Shown here: positions 1-11,111 of the stretch, one piece after another
How positions within the stretch are numbered: position 1 is the stretch's first letter
Layout: each line of letters opens with the position of its first letter
From: Boletus sp. NGJ
Lineage: Eukaryota; Basidiomycota; Agaricomycetes; Boletales; Boletaceae
Assembly: GCA_019096195.1 (NCBI GenBank)
Contig: JAGTXK010000039.1
Span: 62,001 to 126,000, forward strand
Direction of reading: 5' to 3'
Length of the DNA stretch: 64,000 nucleotides
Made by a program: the position numbers and the translations under genes
Notes under the pieces: model-generated
Database searches by the model: none
Seen by the model: only the letters and a program-made list of their open reading frames with translations
What the model was told of the DNA's origin: nothing

Positions 1-1867
1 CATTTCTTCCGCTCGCTTGGGAAAGCTCTCGACATCCGCCTCCACTTCACCTCCAGTTACCACCCCAAAGGAGACGGTCAGACAGAACGGATGAACCAGA
101 CGCTCAAACAGTACCTCCGTGTGTATTGCAACTACCAGCAAGACAACTGGTCCGAACTCCTCCCGTTAGCGGAGTTCACATACAACAATGCTCCGAGTGC
201 TACTACTGGTGTCTCCCCGTTCTTTGCCAATAAAGGCTACCATCCCAACGTTACCGTACATCTCAAGCGCGACCTCACCTCTGCTAAAGCCCGCAAATAC
301 TCCGTCAGACCTCGATTCCCTCCATGACTACCTCCGTGAAGAGATGGCTGCCGCCCAAAAGCGTTACCAAGGACCCACAGATGCTAGGCGATCTCCGGCA
401 CTGGACTTCAAAGTTGGTGACCCAGTCTTCATGAAAGCCAAGTACTTCCGCTCCACTAGGCCTTCAAAGAAACTCTCCGAGAAGAACCTAGGGCCCTATC
501 CAATCATCGCTGCAGGCAGGCTCCCACTCCTTCACACTCCAACTTCCCGAGTGAAATGTCCACCATTGATATCCATTATCTATTAGCACCCCCCTACACC
601 CTCGCACTACCCACAGACGATGCATTCGCCTACCAGTCACCAAACTCCATCCTCGCTTCACCTTGCATACACCTAGAGTAGCCACTCATCGTATTCTCCC
701 CCATATAATACACCACACAACCGACTACACCTATGTACACCTTCATTGGTAGTACCCTCATCGTACCTGTTACACTATGATACCAAGTAGCCTCATGGCT
801 AACCCCAGCATCCATTGCCACAAGCATAGGCCCGCATGCCTCTCAACTACAACCCCTGTGGACATACCTGAAGCAGCACTTGGTATCCACACAAAACCCA
901 TAGATGTATCTGACGCAGCACTTGGTACACTACACAAGTACTAATCAGGAGTTTGCCTCCAGATCCTCGACTCCCCCGCTTGATCCCCAATCCCTGGCTC
1001 ACACCATAGATCATCCACCATATACCGCCACAAATACTGATCAAGCAATGCTAGATCAACAAACTATTTATAGGGTACATACTCCGAATGCTCCGAGCAT
1101 GCCAAGCATGCTGAGTATTCCGAGCATCCCAACTGGAATCACCCCCGGAACCCTCCAGAAGCCCTCTACTTAGATTTCACCTTCCATCTCTGTTTAATTA
1201 TCAGTCCTCTTAGATACATCACATGTAGCCGCATCTAGAACACCCTGGATTACATCTTGGTTACATGTGTACACCACACACATCTCGTCCCACCATTTCC
1301 CCCTTTCACTATTGGACACTAACACTTCCCCATTCCTATGATGTCATACCCAGTACCCACGACGTCATAGCATAGCATGGTCCATGCACCACTATCAGTA
1401 GTATATAAGTAGCTGGTAGAGTACCATGTCTCACTTAGTCTTGAAATTGCCTTTCTCTCTCACACACATTGCTTTAGTTAGCAACGCTTGAGATATTGGG
1501 TCTAGATTTCTTTCTTTGGTCCATTGCAAGTTCTTTTCACCAAGTCAATGAAGTCCATTCATCCGGTCTTTCATATCTCACAATTAGAACCCTCTGTACC
1601 CAACACCATACCTAATCAGGTACAATCTCTGCCACCTCTGGTTGAAGTAGATGGCGAACCAGAGTACGACGTTTCGGAAATCCTCAATTCCAAGATAGAT
1701 TGATGTCGCTGGAACTGCAAACTCCTATATCTCATCTGTTGGTCTGGTTACAAAGGGACAGATGAAGAGACTTCTTGGTTGTTAGCCACTGAGCTTGGTC
1801 ATGCCTCTGAACTCGTCTTGGACTATCACACCCGCTATCCGGATAAGCCTGGACCTCACTCCACATG
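1..1867 (+). pseudogene. pol remnant: integrase C-terminal part and chromodomain
   Basis: This is the remnant pol of the family-B chromovirus. Residues typical of the Ty3 integrase end of pol are seen at 1-330 and 330-551. The HPVF-type linker (SIHPVFHISQLEPS) and a chromodomain follow the inserted LTR from about 1545 to 1862, and coding ends at a stop at 1865-1867. Chromodomains at the integrase C-terminus are known to steer integration to heterochromatin marks. The frame is broken in a few places, and a large insertion separates the two halves. Confidence 0.8.
552..1539 (+). repeat. Solo LTR (family-A-like, long) inserted in pol of family B
   Basis: This 988-bp block begins TGAAATG and ends TTCTTTTCA, like the family-A LTRs in this window (TGAAAC/T at the start, CCTTTCA at the end). 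It carries a TATATAAGTAG box near 1401 and the TGAGATATTG motif near the end, both at the places where family A has them. Flanks are CCGAG (547-551) and CCAAG (1540-1544), a 4-of-5 match to a 5-bp target-site duplication. Pol-like sequence resumes directly after it. It is about 2.7 times longer than the 351-362 bp family-A LTRs, so it is a related but distinct subfamily. Confidence 0.72.
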
Positions 1868-1912
1868 ATTGGACAAGGGAATATATTGAAGAAAAAAGAG
1901 GACTACACTACA

Positions 1913-2651
1913 CTACAGTATTTCCTCCTCCTCTCCTTCATTCTCCTCTGTCTCCTCACTTCCCTCCTTGATTCCCTCTGTGGCCAACCCCACCAACTCC
2001 TTCTCCTTCTCCGCCTCTTCCTCTTCCCCTTTCCCTATCTCCTCTGAGCCTGACCCCCCACTCCCATACACCTCCTCCACCTTCAGATCAACCAGGCACT
2101 CTAGCAGCACGTTTTGCTGCTCCAAATGCCTGTTCTGGGACCTCAGGGCATCCTGGATCTCCTGAAGAATCTCTGTTAGCCCCAGTAGCACCCCCGGTGC
2201 TGCTTCGTCCGTGTTGGAGCCACTAGGCCCCACCTTGCCGGTTTCCACCCTCCACTTCTTCTTCCACTTCTCCGGCTGCTCCTTGCTGGGCCACTTGTAC
2301 TTTGCTTTCACGTTGCAACACTCGACACATGACCTTGACTTCCCAGGGCCAAGCACACACTTGAGGCCCCGGTTGTCACAGCGGATGCACGACTGCTCCG
2401 CTGCCTCCCTCTTCTTCCCCTGTTTGACGCTTTGATGTGCCCTAACCTCCTCTGCCTGTGAACTCCAGTTAATATGACTCACCCTGTGTATGGCCTCCTC
2501 CTCAGCCTCATGGTGTGCCTTCTCTTCCTCCTCGCGTGCATTCTGCTCAGCCTCCTCACGTGCCCTCCTCTCCACCTCCTCTTTCTGGGCCTGCACTCAT
2601 CTCCACAATGTGCTCGTCAGACCACTCCTTGATGTTGTCGAGGTCGGACAT
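1913..2651 (-). pseudogene. Antisense zinc-cluster ORF between pol and 3' LTR
   Basis: A minus-strand coding region starts at an ATG at 2651 (MSDLDNIKEWSDEHIVEM), continues with a Glu/Arg/Ala-rich coiled-coil-like stretch (many EEAER-type repeats), and then has a cysteine cluster, CIRCDNRGLKCVLG, followed by SCVECC. It ends in a strongly acidic tail with stop at 1913. The cysteine spacing C-x2-C-x6-C recalls fungal Zn2Cys6 DNA-binding clusters, though the second half lacks one expected Cys. The family looks familiar to me as a multi-copy hypothetical protein of Agaricomycetes; that is recollection, not a search. It fills the space between the pol stop (46 bp away, tail to tail) and the polypurine tract, so it probably belongs to the retroelement. 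The copy is broken (about one break). Confidence 0.6.
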
Positions 2652-2807
2652 GGCAGGGAATAAGGGTAATGCGGAATTGGCCGGGGCACACCCTTGCCCT
2701 TTGTATCCTTTTTTTCGAACTCCGATTTTTTCCTCCACTCCGATTTTCCCCACTCTGCATTGTCTCTTGCCTAGGCCTTCAGGGGTTCAGGCCTAAGAGG
2801 GGGATAC

Positions 2808-3394
2808 TGTCATATCCTGTGCAACTCAACAAGTCCAACTCCAGACCTCTGTCCATAACTCCGGCATGTTCCCCCTTGGAGTACACTCTCATACCCTCAG
2901 ACTTGTAACTCACCCCACATAGTATTCCTACTTCCTCATTTGTATATAAAGCTATGTCCTACTCATCTGTCTTAGTCCCGCTTTGTAGCTGTCTCCAATC
3001 TAGTGTCTGTCTCGCTTAGGAGCACCGCTCTGGCGAGGTCCCATCTCCATTTCTAATTACTCAGCTACTACTTACTCATTACACCTTATGAACTCTGTTA
3101 GTAATCTCGTTTCTGATCGTATATAAACCTTTGCTACTACTCTTGTAAAGTTAGTTCAAATATCAACTCTGAACACCACTCCTGTCCTCCATCCGAGTCT
3201 CAACAACTCACTCCGATCCTCTACTCGACTTGACATTCGACCACATTGAGTCTAAACCTCTGAACTTACTAAGTCTTTGAAATCTGGGACATCAGACTTG
3301 AGCAAGGGCGCACCACATAAGGTGAAGCCAAGTTCTGACACCCTCAAGTAACTCCAGTCCTTTGGAGTTGCATCGGAATTGTCCATTCTTAACA
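2808..3394 (+). repeat. 3' LTR of family-B chromovirus
   Basis: This 587-bp LTR runs from TGTCATATCC to CATTCTTAACA (TG...CA ends). It is preceded directly by a purine run (AGAGGGGGATAC) that fits a polypurine tract. Its ends are confirmed by a second copy of about 570 bp in inverse orientation (51666-59404, itself split by another element) that has an exact 5-bp target duplication. TATATAAA boxes lie near 2942 and 3120. Confidence 0.85.
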
Positions 3395-4662
3395 GAACTA
3401 TAGGTATGTCACTTAATGTATCTGCAGACTCATGAGGTGACTGAAAGTGACCAGGCTCACAACCAATGTTACTGCTTGGGAACTCAAATACTGTCATCAC
3501 CTCCCCATCCACTCTCTCCATGTTACCAGCAGAGGTCTCTGGGCCTCCTCCCATAACATATGACCCTGTGACTGACCATGGCATGCATCCCCTCTTAGAA
3601 GGGGAGGTTTCCTTTTCTTCTGCGCCTGATTTTGCTCACCCTCCTGCACCCACAATGATCACACCTCCTGAAGTGCCTCCACCTTCTACTGCTCAGACAT
3701 GTTTGGCTTCCACACAGCCTGAAGGTTCTCCAGTGCCAAGGGGTGAGTATATTGATAATGGTAGCCTATTTATACTCACCTTGCTTTTGTCATAGTACCT
3801 AACCCTCCTACTTTGCTCGACCTCCTAGACATGCTGGTGGATGTGAATGTGCAGAAGGCAGCAGTGGTGTGAGTGTCATTGCCCACTGTTGGCTTTCATC
3901 ACTTGCTCAAGGGGACCAATGATCTGACTCCCCATGCCAGTCCTTCCAATCCCCTCACCATCAGTCCCATCTTTGACAACATGGATGAGGCTTCCTTTGA
4001 CTTCAGATTCACAGAACTCAACCATCCTGAGATGCTGATGCCCCCCTCTTGCTTGTGTGGAGAATCTGCATCTTGGCTCAATCCAGACCTGGATAGACTA
4101 GTTGATGACTGTGATTTGAGCAATGTCCCTGGCCGAACACCTGCTAGTGCCAAGGCTATGATGGATGAGGCCTTCCAAGGTGTCTAGAAGCAGTTAAGTG
4201 ATGTCACTGCATGTGTCGGGCTACTGTTTCAACAAGTCCTCAATCATTTTGTGCAGCAGTTCTCTCACAGCTGTGCTTCGAACTACTGGAATATATACCA
4301 GAAGTATCATGCTGCTAAGAAAGACAAGGAGGTTGCCAGGCTGCACAACTTAGATGTTACAACATTAACACTAGGTAAGTTTGGATATATACTGTGGATG
4401 TGGCATGATGTTGTGTTTTGATGACCACATTCCAGTACAAATAATGAAAATGTCTTATAAGTTATTCCAGAAGGCTCATCTGAAGACATGGCATTAAATA
4501 TTGACAAAGTTCAAAGAACTTGAGATTGCCATGAATGAGGGGGAAAAGACAGTTGGTCACTGACAGTTACTCTTCTTCCACCTGGGTAAAAATCATTGCC
4601 ATATGGTACATCAGAGCCAGACAATACATTTGCTGACACTGACATTTATATAGTTCATAGGG

Positions 4663-5585
4663 TGTTATGGACAATGAAGGGGGTACACATTTTTCCCTCC
4701 CTTTCGTACTTCCTCCATCCCCAGTCATTGACGACTTGTGGGGAGACCTCTCGTTCGACTCCTCGGAGACGACATGGGAGAGCTTCCTTATGGGAGAACA
4801 TCTTGCACTCGGCACTTTCCTTGATGACACTGCCTTCTAAAGCAGTAAACGGTCATCTATGAGATCCCGGATCTCTCTGATGGCTATCCTCTCTATCCTA
4901 TGTCTCTTTCATTTCCCGTTTTACTCTTAACCTATGCATCATATCAGATACTGCCTCCTTGGCTATGCTCTCTCATACATAGCCTATACTCCATTACTCC
5001 CAGCCTCATTCCCAATTTGGTCTCATTTCTCTTTATGGTAACTCTGCTTGCACCTGCCCTAAAGGGGAAAAGCTCTATATATTGACAGTCGATCCCCCTT
5101 GTATCTCCTAACCTTGATCTACACCTTACCCCATGTAATCTACCCAACTCTTGGTTCCACATTACTTCAGGCATCTGTGCCCACCCTGGAAGTAATATCA
5201 CTTGTGCTTGTGATACTCCTCGTAGTCACTATGCACTTGTGCAGTATACTTGGTGTCTCCCTGCACGTATTAATCAGCGGCAACACCAACGCAGACAGGG
5301 TTCTGCACAGATAGGACTGTGTCACTATCTTCAAGTCCAAGACTCCATCATTGGCACCACTCGTATACGATAGAACTGCACCACTATTGCCAAAGTCCAA
5401 GATTCAGCCATTGGTTGTAGAGAAGGCTCCAACCCCAAGGGAGGCTCTACATAAAGCTAGCTGTTGGTACCCCACACCTAGGGAACTTGGGCCTAGGGAG
5501 CCAGTAGCTCAAGTCCAGCTAGTCTGGTAATCAACTAGGAGGTCGTTTACTTGGGAACGTGTCACCAAGTTATGAAGTCGTAACA
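4663..5585 (+). repeat. Putative solo LTR (third family) inside the decayed gene
   Basis: The block begins TGTTATGG and ends GTCGTAACA, giving short inverted ends TGTTA/TAACA. It is flanked by TAGGG (4658-4662) and CAGGG (5586-5590), 4 of 5 matching. It interrupts the coding-like sequence of the surrounding region. TATATATTG near 5065 and ACATAAAG near 5450 are possible TATA boxes. An imperfect duplication of about 50 bp (shared CCAAGA and CATTGG cores) lies at 5300-5420. No second copy in the window tests the ends, so this is tentative. Confidence 0.45.
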
Positions 5586-7500
5586 CAGGGATGGCCAAAG
5601 TGCATGGACTCAAGATGCTGTTGATCATGGCAAGCAGCATTGTGCATCAAGATGGTCCCCTTGGTTTGCTGTTCACTACACTGGGAGCAGAAAATGTGAG
5701 TTGCCATTTATCCCCCTTTAACATGCCTAGGTCACATTATCCCTGTAGTTTTGTCGGAAGCATTGTCATGCAAATAACAATGATATGCTTGCTCATTTCA
5801 AAGTGCACATCTAGTATGTGTGTGTTAGACATGTAATCAAATTGATCTAATGGTTTCTAGCAACAAAGTGACATTGTCTAATGTTGCTCTCACCTTTCCA
5901 AGTCAAGAAGGCCCATTCAGAGAGTCTGTGAAGCCATCTAAGGAGGTTGATGCCAACAAGGTGGTGATTGTAGAGATGCCTGACTTGGATGATCACTCTC
6001 ATGTGCACAATGTGTTCATTGCTGCCTTGAGTAAGTTGTAGACTTTGCTTCTTGGATAATGATTTTGATCCCCTTTATTTCTAGAGAAGCTTGGGTGTAA
6101 GTGGGTGTTAGAACACAAGCTGTTCCCTTGGAAGAGATTATCTGGAAAACTAGCATCCAGCAGGGTTGTTTGCTACAATTTCCCTGACTCAGTGCCCTTC
6201 TCAGGAGAAGAGCACCTGTGCTCAAAGAGTGGGTTCAAAGAAATTGCCAACATTTTTCTTGCAGATTGCTTTGTTCTTATCACTGCTTTGAACAATTTGT
6301 CTGCAAACAGGCTGCACTTTGAAAGGAATCCTGATTGGATCAGTATATTACTCTACCTAGTTTACAACTTCATTGCTGTTCAGATGACCTATATGCAAGT
6401 TGCTTGCCTGTAATCTAGTGTTGCTGCAGTTCAAGCTGAATTTTTTCATCTTATCCATTTCATTATGGACCTTGATATATTAGGGATAGAAATGTGGTTT
6501 CTGGTGACAGCTATTAGATAAAAAAATAATTATATAATTTGAACCTACCAATTAGAAGTTATTCTTTTTAAGCTATTCTTCAGCTTTCATGAAGCCAATG
6601 CTTAACTCCAATGCTCTTTTGGACTTAATAGATCAATGGCTAAATCAATTCATGGACTTCTTTTTCCATCTAATAGATTTGATAGTAGACTACATTTCAT
6701 TCACTAGAAGCATCACAATCCATGAAGAAATGGGCATGCTAGACAAAAAAGCTGATATTAAAGCTGCAAAAGTCAGAAGCTGAGCTAAGGCAACACTACC
6801 AGTGTCATCATAGGAGCTTCACCCCAATCTGACTCACTGCATGCATTCACCAAGAGGATGTTTGCAGATGGAACATCTGATAGGACAGGGCCACCACACA
6901 GACTGACTGGCAGTGCTACTCAGGCTGTGACACATGTCAAGAAGAAGAAATTGTCAGCTGTGTCTGCACATCAGATAATCACCATAACTGACTCTGACTC
7001 TGATACCCCCATTAGAAAAGGAAAAGAACAGAAATAGATGGTCATCACTGACCCAGACAATAATGGTGGCTGGATGAGAGGGAAAGGGAAAAGGGGGTCC
7101 ATAGATTTGGTTGATGGCTCAGACGAGGTACAAGAGTTTCCACCACCTGCAATCAAGAAGAGGTGCTTGCCTGACCAAAAGGGATGCCCTCAACAGGTCA
7201 GGGAGGCCTGCATGTCTCCTGCAGATGATGGCAAGAACAAAGTGCAAGATATCAGCTCTTCTTCTGGTTCCAAGTTCCATCCCAAGGAGAAGGAAAAGGG
7301 GAGTCAAATTGTGAGTGATGCTGATAAAGAGGGCACTCCATTTGATGATTCAAAGATCTTAGAAGAACTCACAATTTCAATTTCACACAAATGAAAGGCC
7401 AAGGTTGACAGATCACAACAGCCTGCAAAGAAGCATATCATTATTGAGGTCCCATATTTGCCATCTTTCACATCCAAACAAAAAGGGAAGGCTCTGGAAT

Positions 7501-7751
<251 letters not shown>

Positions 7752-8604
7752 CTTGGTTATAGTCTTCCATGCTGACCATTGCATATCTATCCTATAATAG
7801 GGTGACATCTCCAAGATTGCTGCTGCAGTCAGAACTGGTGCCAAAGCTTTGACCCACAAATGTCCAAAGGCCTGCCTTGTAACTAAGAAGACCTTGGCTG
7901 GAACCAGTAGAGATGACAATGGCATGGATTCCTTCAGTCTTTGAAAGCAGCCAGTATGCCCCTCTCTCTTTGACTATGGATGCAAAGCCTCTGTCATGTA
8001 AGGAAGCATGTGCAGATGCTGCCCTGGTTGTTGGTCAGGTAACTCTGTCAAGGGTGCAATACTGTCTGTTCAGATACCCATGGCCATATAGGATAACCTC
8101 AATGATGTACATTCCAAGCCTGCCATGGAGTCTGTTCACATCATTGGTGGCCCTCCTGCTACAACTCACACCAATAAAAAGGATGAGGTGGCTGGTGGAT
8201 CAGGATTGCCACAACATAATGTAAATGGGCCCCCCAGCACCCCTATGCCTGCTCAGGAGATGGGTGCAGGCAGCTCTCTCGAGCATGTGCCTTATCCTGC
8301 AGGTTGGTTTGGTTCTGCTGGACCTGGGGCATGAGTCCAAGGCTATCCTGGGCCCCCTTCCTTTAACCCATATGGTGGTTGGGGTATGTTTCCTAACATG
8401 GATCACACTCATGCTGGTGGCACTGCTGCATCTCAACCAGGTTGTGAAGATGCATCACCTTATGGTCTGCCAGGATGCTATTTTGGGGGGCAATCATTTG
8501 GGTTCCTGAATGGTTACCCAGGCACTAATATGGCCAATATGCTGGGGACATTAGATGGTGGATGTGCTGCTCAGAACACTACTTTGGAAGGCAATGTGAA
8601 TTAG

Positions 8605-8911
8605 TTTTTTGGTTCTTTCTTTTGGCTTCTAAGTGCCTGCTTGCTGCCTGTCTTGGTTTCTTGTTGCTCATTGGCCATGCATGCCACTTTGGCTACTCTT
8701 TGGTCATCATTGTTGGTCTGCTGCTCATTATGTTCAGACTACTATCATTGTCATTGTTGATGCTTTAGTTGCTCTCATTTGCAATAGAATTGATTGATTA
8801 CTGCCCTTTGTGCCTCCATAGCCAAGCATGAAATCTAGTTGTGATATCTACAAAGGTACAGTGGTGTGTGGGCAGTGGTGTGCACACAGTGGTAAAACAG
8901 GCACAGGTGAG
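8605..8911. other. Non-coding stretch, nothing recognised
   Basis: AT-rich sequence without a credible reading frame lies between the decayed gene and a solo LTR. The left copy of the LTR's target duplication (GTGAG, 8907-8911) is at its end. Confidence 0.6.
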
Positions 8912-9272
8912 TGAAAGAGAAAAGCCTTAATATCTCAAGGGATGCAAGTGCACTATCCAAGAGAGAGAAAAGGAATTCCAAAGCTACCTAATACAGACGT
9001 TACTACACTACTTATATACTATTTACTCGTGAGCACAGACCATGGTTTGGGGCCAGTATGGAAGGTGCTAGGATGTTCCGTATGATGTACGGTGACATAG
9101 TGGGGTCTGGGCTGTTCTACGGGGATAGGGTTATGACGTAGCCCTGATGTAGGTGTGACATAAGACTTCTAGACTTAGGGTCTGGATATAAGGTAACTAC
9201 ATAAGTGTTCGTGGGGTCACTAAGTCTTAGCTAACTGCAATAATCTTAGGTAAAAATATCAGAATCATTTCA
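8912..9272 (-). repeat. Solo LTR, family A
   Basis: This 361-bp LTR lies in minus orientation. Read on the minus strand it begins TGAAATGATT and ends CTCTTTCA. It shares with the other family-A LTRs the blocks CCTATACC/TATCCCC, GTAGAACAG, CCCCACTATGTCACCGTAC, a TATATAAGTAG box, TGGAATTCC and TTGAGATATT. An exact 5-bp target duplication GTGAG flanks it (8907-8911 and 9273-9277), so it is a clean solo LTR left by LTR-LTR recombination. Confidence 0.92.
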
Positions 9273-10756
9273 GTGAGGTACATGCAGGCAGGGGTGAGAG
9301 GGTATGCTTAAGCACAAGGAACACCAGTGGCTCAGTGCAGACAGTCAAGGGGGTTCTGAGGAGGGTGAGGGTGAGGACAAGGTGAACCAGGAGCATAGGC
9401 ACTACAAATGAGTTGTGCATGTGCAAGAGCAACAGGTTGTTTGCTATGCATGCCTGTACTCCTACACATATTAGGTGAGGGTGAGTGAGTAAAGGCAGGG
9501 GTGAGTGGGTGAGGGTGAGGTGCTAAGAGATGAGTCATGCATGCATAAGAGCATGCACATGAGGAGCAGGTTGTATTTACTTAGTGCAAGTGATGTGGAG
9601 GTGATGCACAGTGGTGTGCATCAGAGTGTGGTTTATTAAGAATGATGGTTGGCAGAAGGTTGGAGGATGGTCATTGAGTATCTTTGCTTTGCATCCTGTC
9701 ATTGGAGAGATGGTTGGGTGATGGCTGTTGAGCCTCATGATGCAAGAGCATTGATGGCAGATGGTCGACAGATGTGTGGCAGAAGGTGGGAAAATTCAAA
9801 TTGGATTATATAGAGAAACTGCAATTGATGGATTGATCTCTTAGGGAGGTTGCACCCTATAACCGATGCCCCTTTGAAGGACATGGAAAACTTCTAAAAC
9901 TGGTGCCAAGGGTGATAAACAAGGTAATGACTGCCACTGTCCCTTTAACTGACAGTGTAGTAATACATCTGTACTTGTGCATGCCTTGAATCAGTGCAGT
10001 TAAGTGACCATACCACAACATTGCAAAATCAGCTTCCCAAAGGCACTAGTCAGCAGGTGACATTACTAGTAGAGTCACTGCAGATATGACAAGATAAACC
10101 ATGCAAAATAGGTCTAGCTTAGATAGGCAATCAAGCATTGGTCTGAGTTTGATTTTACAGTCTGATTTTGTAGATTAGATTCTGAAAGAACTATCAAATC
10201 ACTAATTGAATGCAGACTATCAGTGAGAGCAGACTATGGATTTTACAATCCTCTCCTACTACTCATCTAATCATACTCTGAATGAACCTCAAATCTGGCT
10301 TGAATATGGTAGGATTAAGCCCATTGCACATTAAAAGTAGATCTGCAATTGCTCTAATTAGGGAAAGAGGATATTCTGCTTGCCTATGTCCCAAATCCCC
10401 CCTTGTGATCCAAAAATTTCCTCCTGATTATACACTACACCCCTTTCATCATGTACAACACAGGCCAACCTCAGAGACATCCTGGGGGTGCTCTTGCTCT
10501 GATTCATTCTGAAGAACAGTTCAATTTCAATGGCATAACAGTTAGCCAAGTCCAACATGGGACATACCAGCCATTCCAGTTGTTATCAGATACTGGCCCA
10601 CAACACTCTGAGTCTAAAATGGGTGGCCATGGTCCCATCATGCATGACAATGTCTTCACAAATAGTTGTCCCATTGCACAGACACATAGTGCCAGTGAAA
10701 ACATGGGGGTTAGCTGTCATGACATCCTCTCAATAGATATGTAACTCACATACTTA
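9273..10756. other. Low-coding region with G-rich imperfect repeats
   Basis: Positions 9290-9620 are rich in GGTGAGGGTGAGG-like runs. Within them two diverged copies of a unit of roughly 130 nt share CAAGAGCAACAGGTTG/AAGAGCATGCACATGAGGAGCAGGTTG-like parts. The rest (9620-10750) shows only short frames such as MYNTGQPQRHPGG (10451-10744), possibly part of a decayed gene continued after the Harbinger insertion at 14207. No function is assigned. Confidence 0.5.
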
Positions 10757-10886
10757 GGTCTTGTTCAAGTAATGAAAAGATGAAACAGAACTTTTGGCTT
10801 TGTGTCATGTGCTGTCACATGCAACTGCCAACATGACTCACACTGCCACTCAGGATTGTCTAGATCACACTGACTGCCTGCATACA
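10757..10886 (+). repeat. Left TIR of Harbinger element
   Basis: The outer end is GGTCTTGTTCAAGTAATG. It is the inverted counterpart of 14077-14206, including the shared inner core ACATGACTCACACTGCCACT. Confidence 0.9.
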
Positions 10887-11111
10887 CCCTCAAACAGTGC
10901 TCCTGCCCTCTACTCATAGATTTGATAATGCTCTCTTGAGTGTACCACCATAGACCTTGAAGCTCAGCATATTCAACAAGAATGCTGTCACTGCCTCATT
11001 GTCCTTGTGTCACTTCTAATCACTCAGGTAGCCTACTACTACAATCTATTGTTCCTGACACCTGCAAGTCCAATCCTACATCACACATCAATTCTGATAG
11101 GAGAAGGTTGA

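Larger units (their letters stand above)
1..3394 (+). mobile_element. Ty3/gypsy chromovirus, family B, 3' part
   Basis: The 3' portion of a Ty3-type LTR retrotransposon enters from the left edge. In order it holds the end of the integrase (1-551), an inserted LTR (552-1539), the pol C-terminus with a chromodomain-like segment (1540-1867), an antisense ORF (1913-2651), a polypurine stretch (about 2796-2805) and the 3' LTR (2808-3394). Integrase is recognised by the stretch LLPLAEFTYNNAPSATTGVS and the downstream FKVGDPVFMKAKY module. The chromodomain part contains EYDVSEIL and a SGYKGTDEETSWL-like core. It is a fossil: pol has a few breaks besides the large insertion. Its 5' half lies outside the window, so LTR-LTR age cannot be estimated. 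Confidence 0.85.

Noticed and set aside
3252-3394. Conserved 44-codon antisense frame inside the family-B LTR, also open at 51674-51808
   Set aside because: Both copies are open, but replacement changes are as common as silent ones by eye, so there is no sign of selection for a protein.
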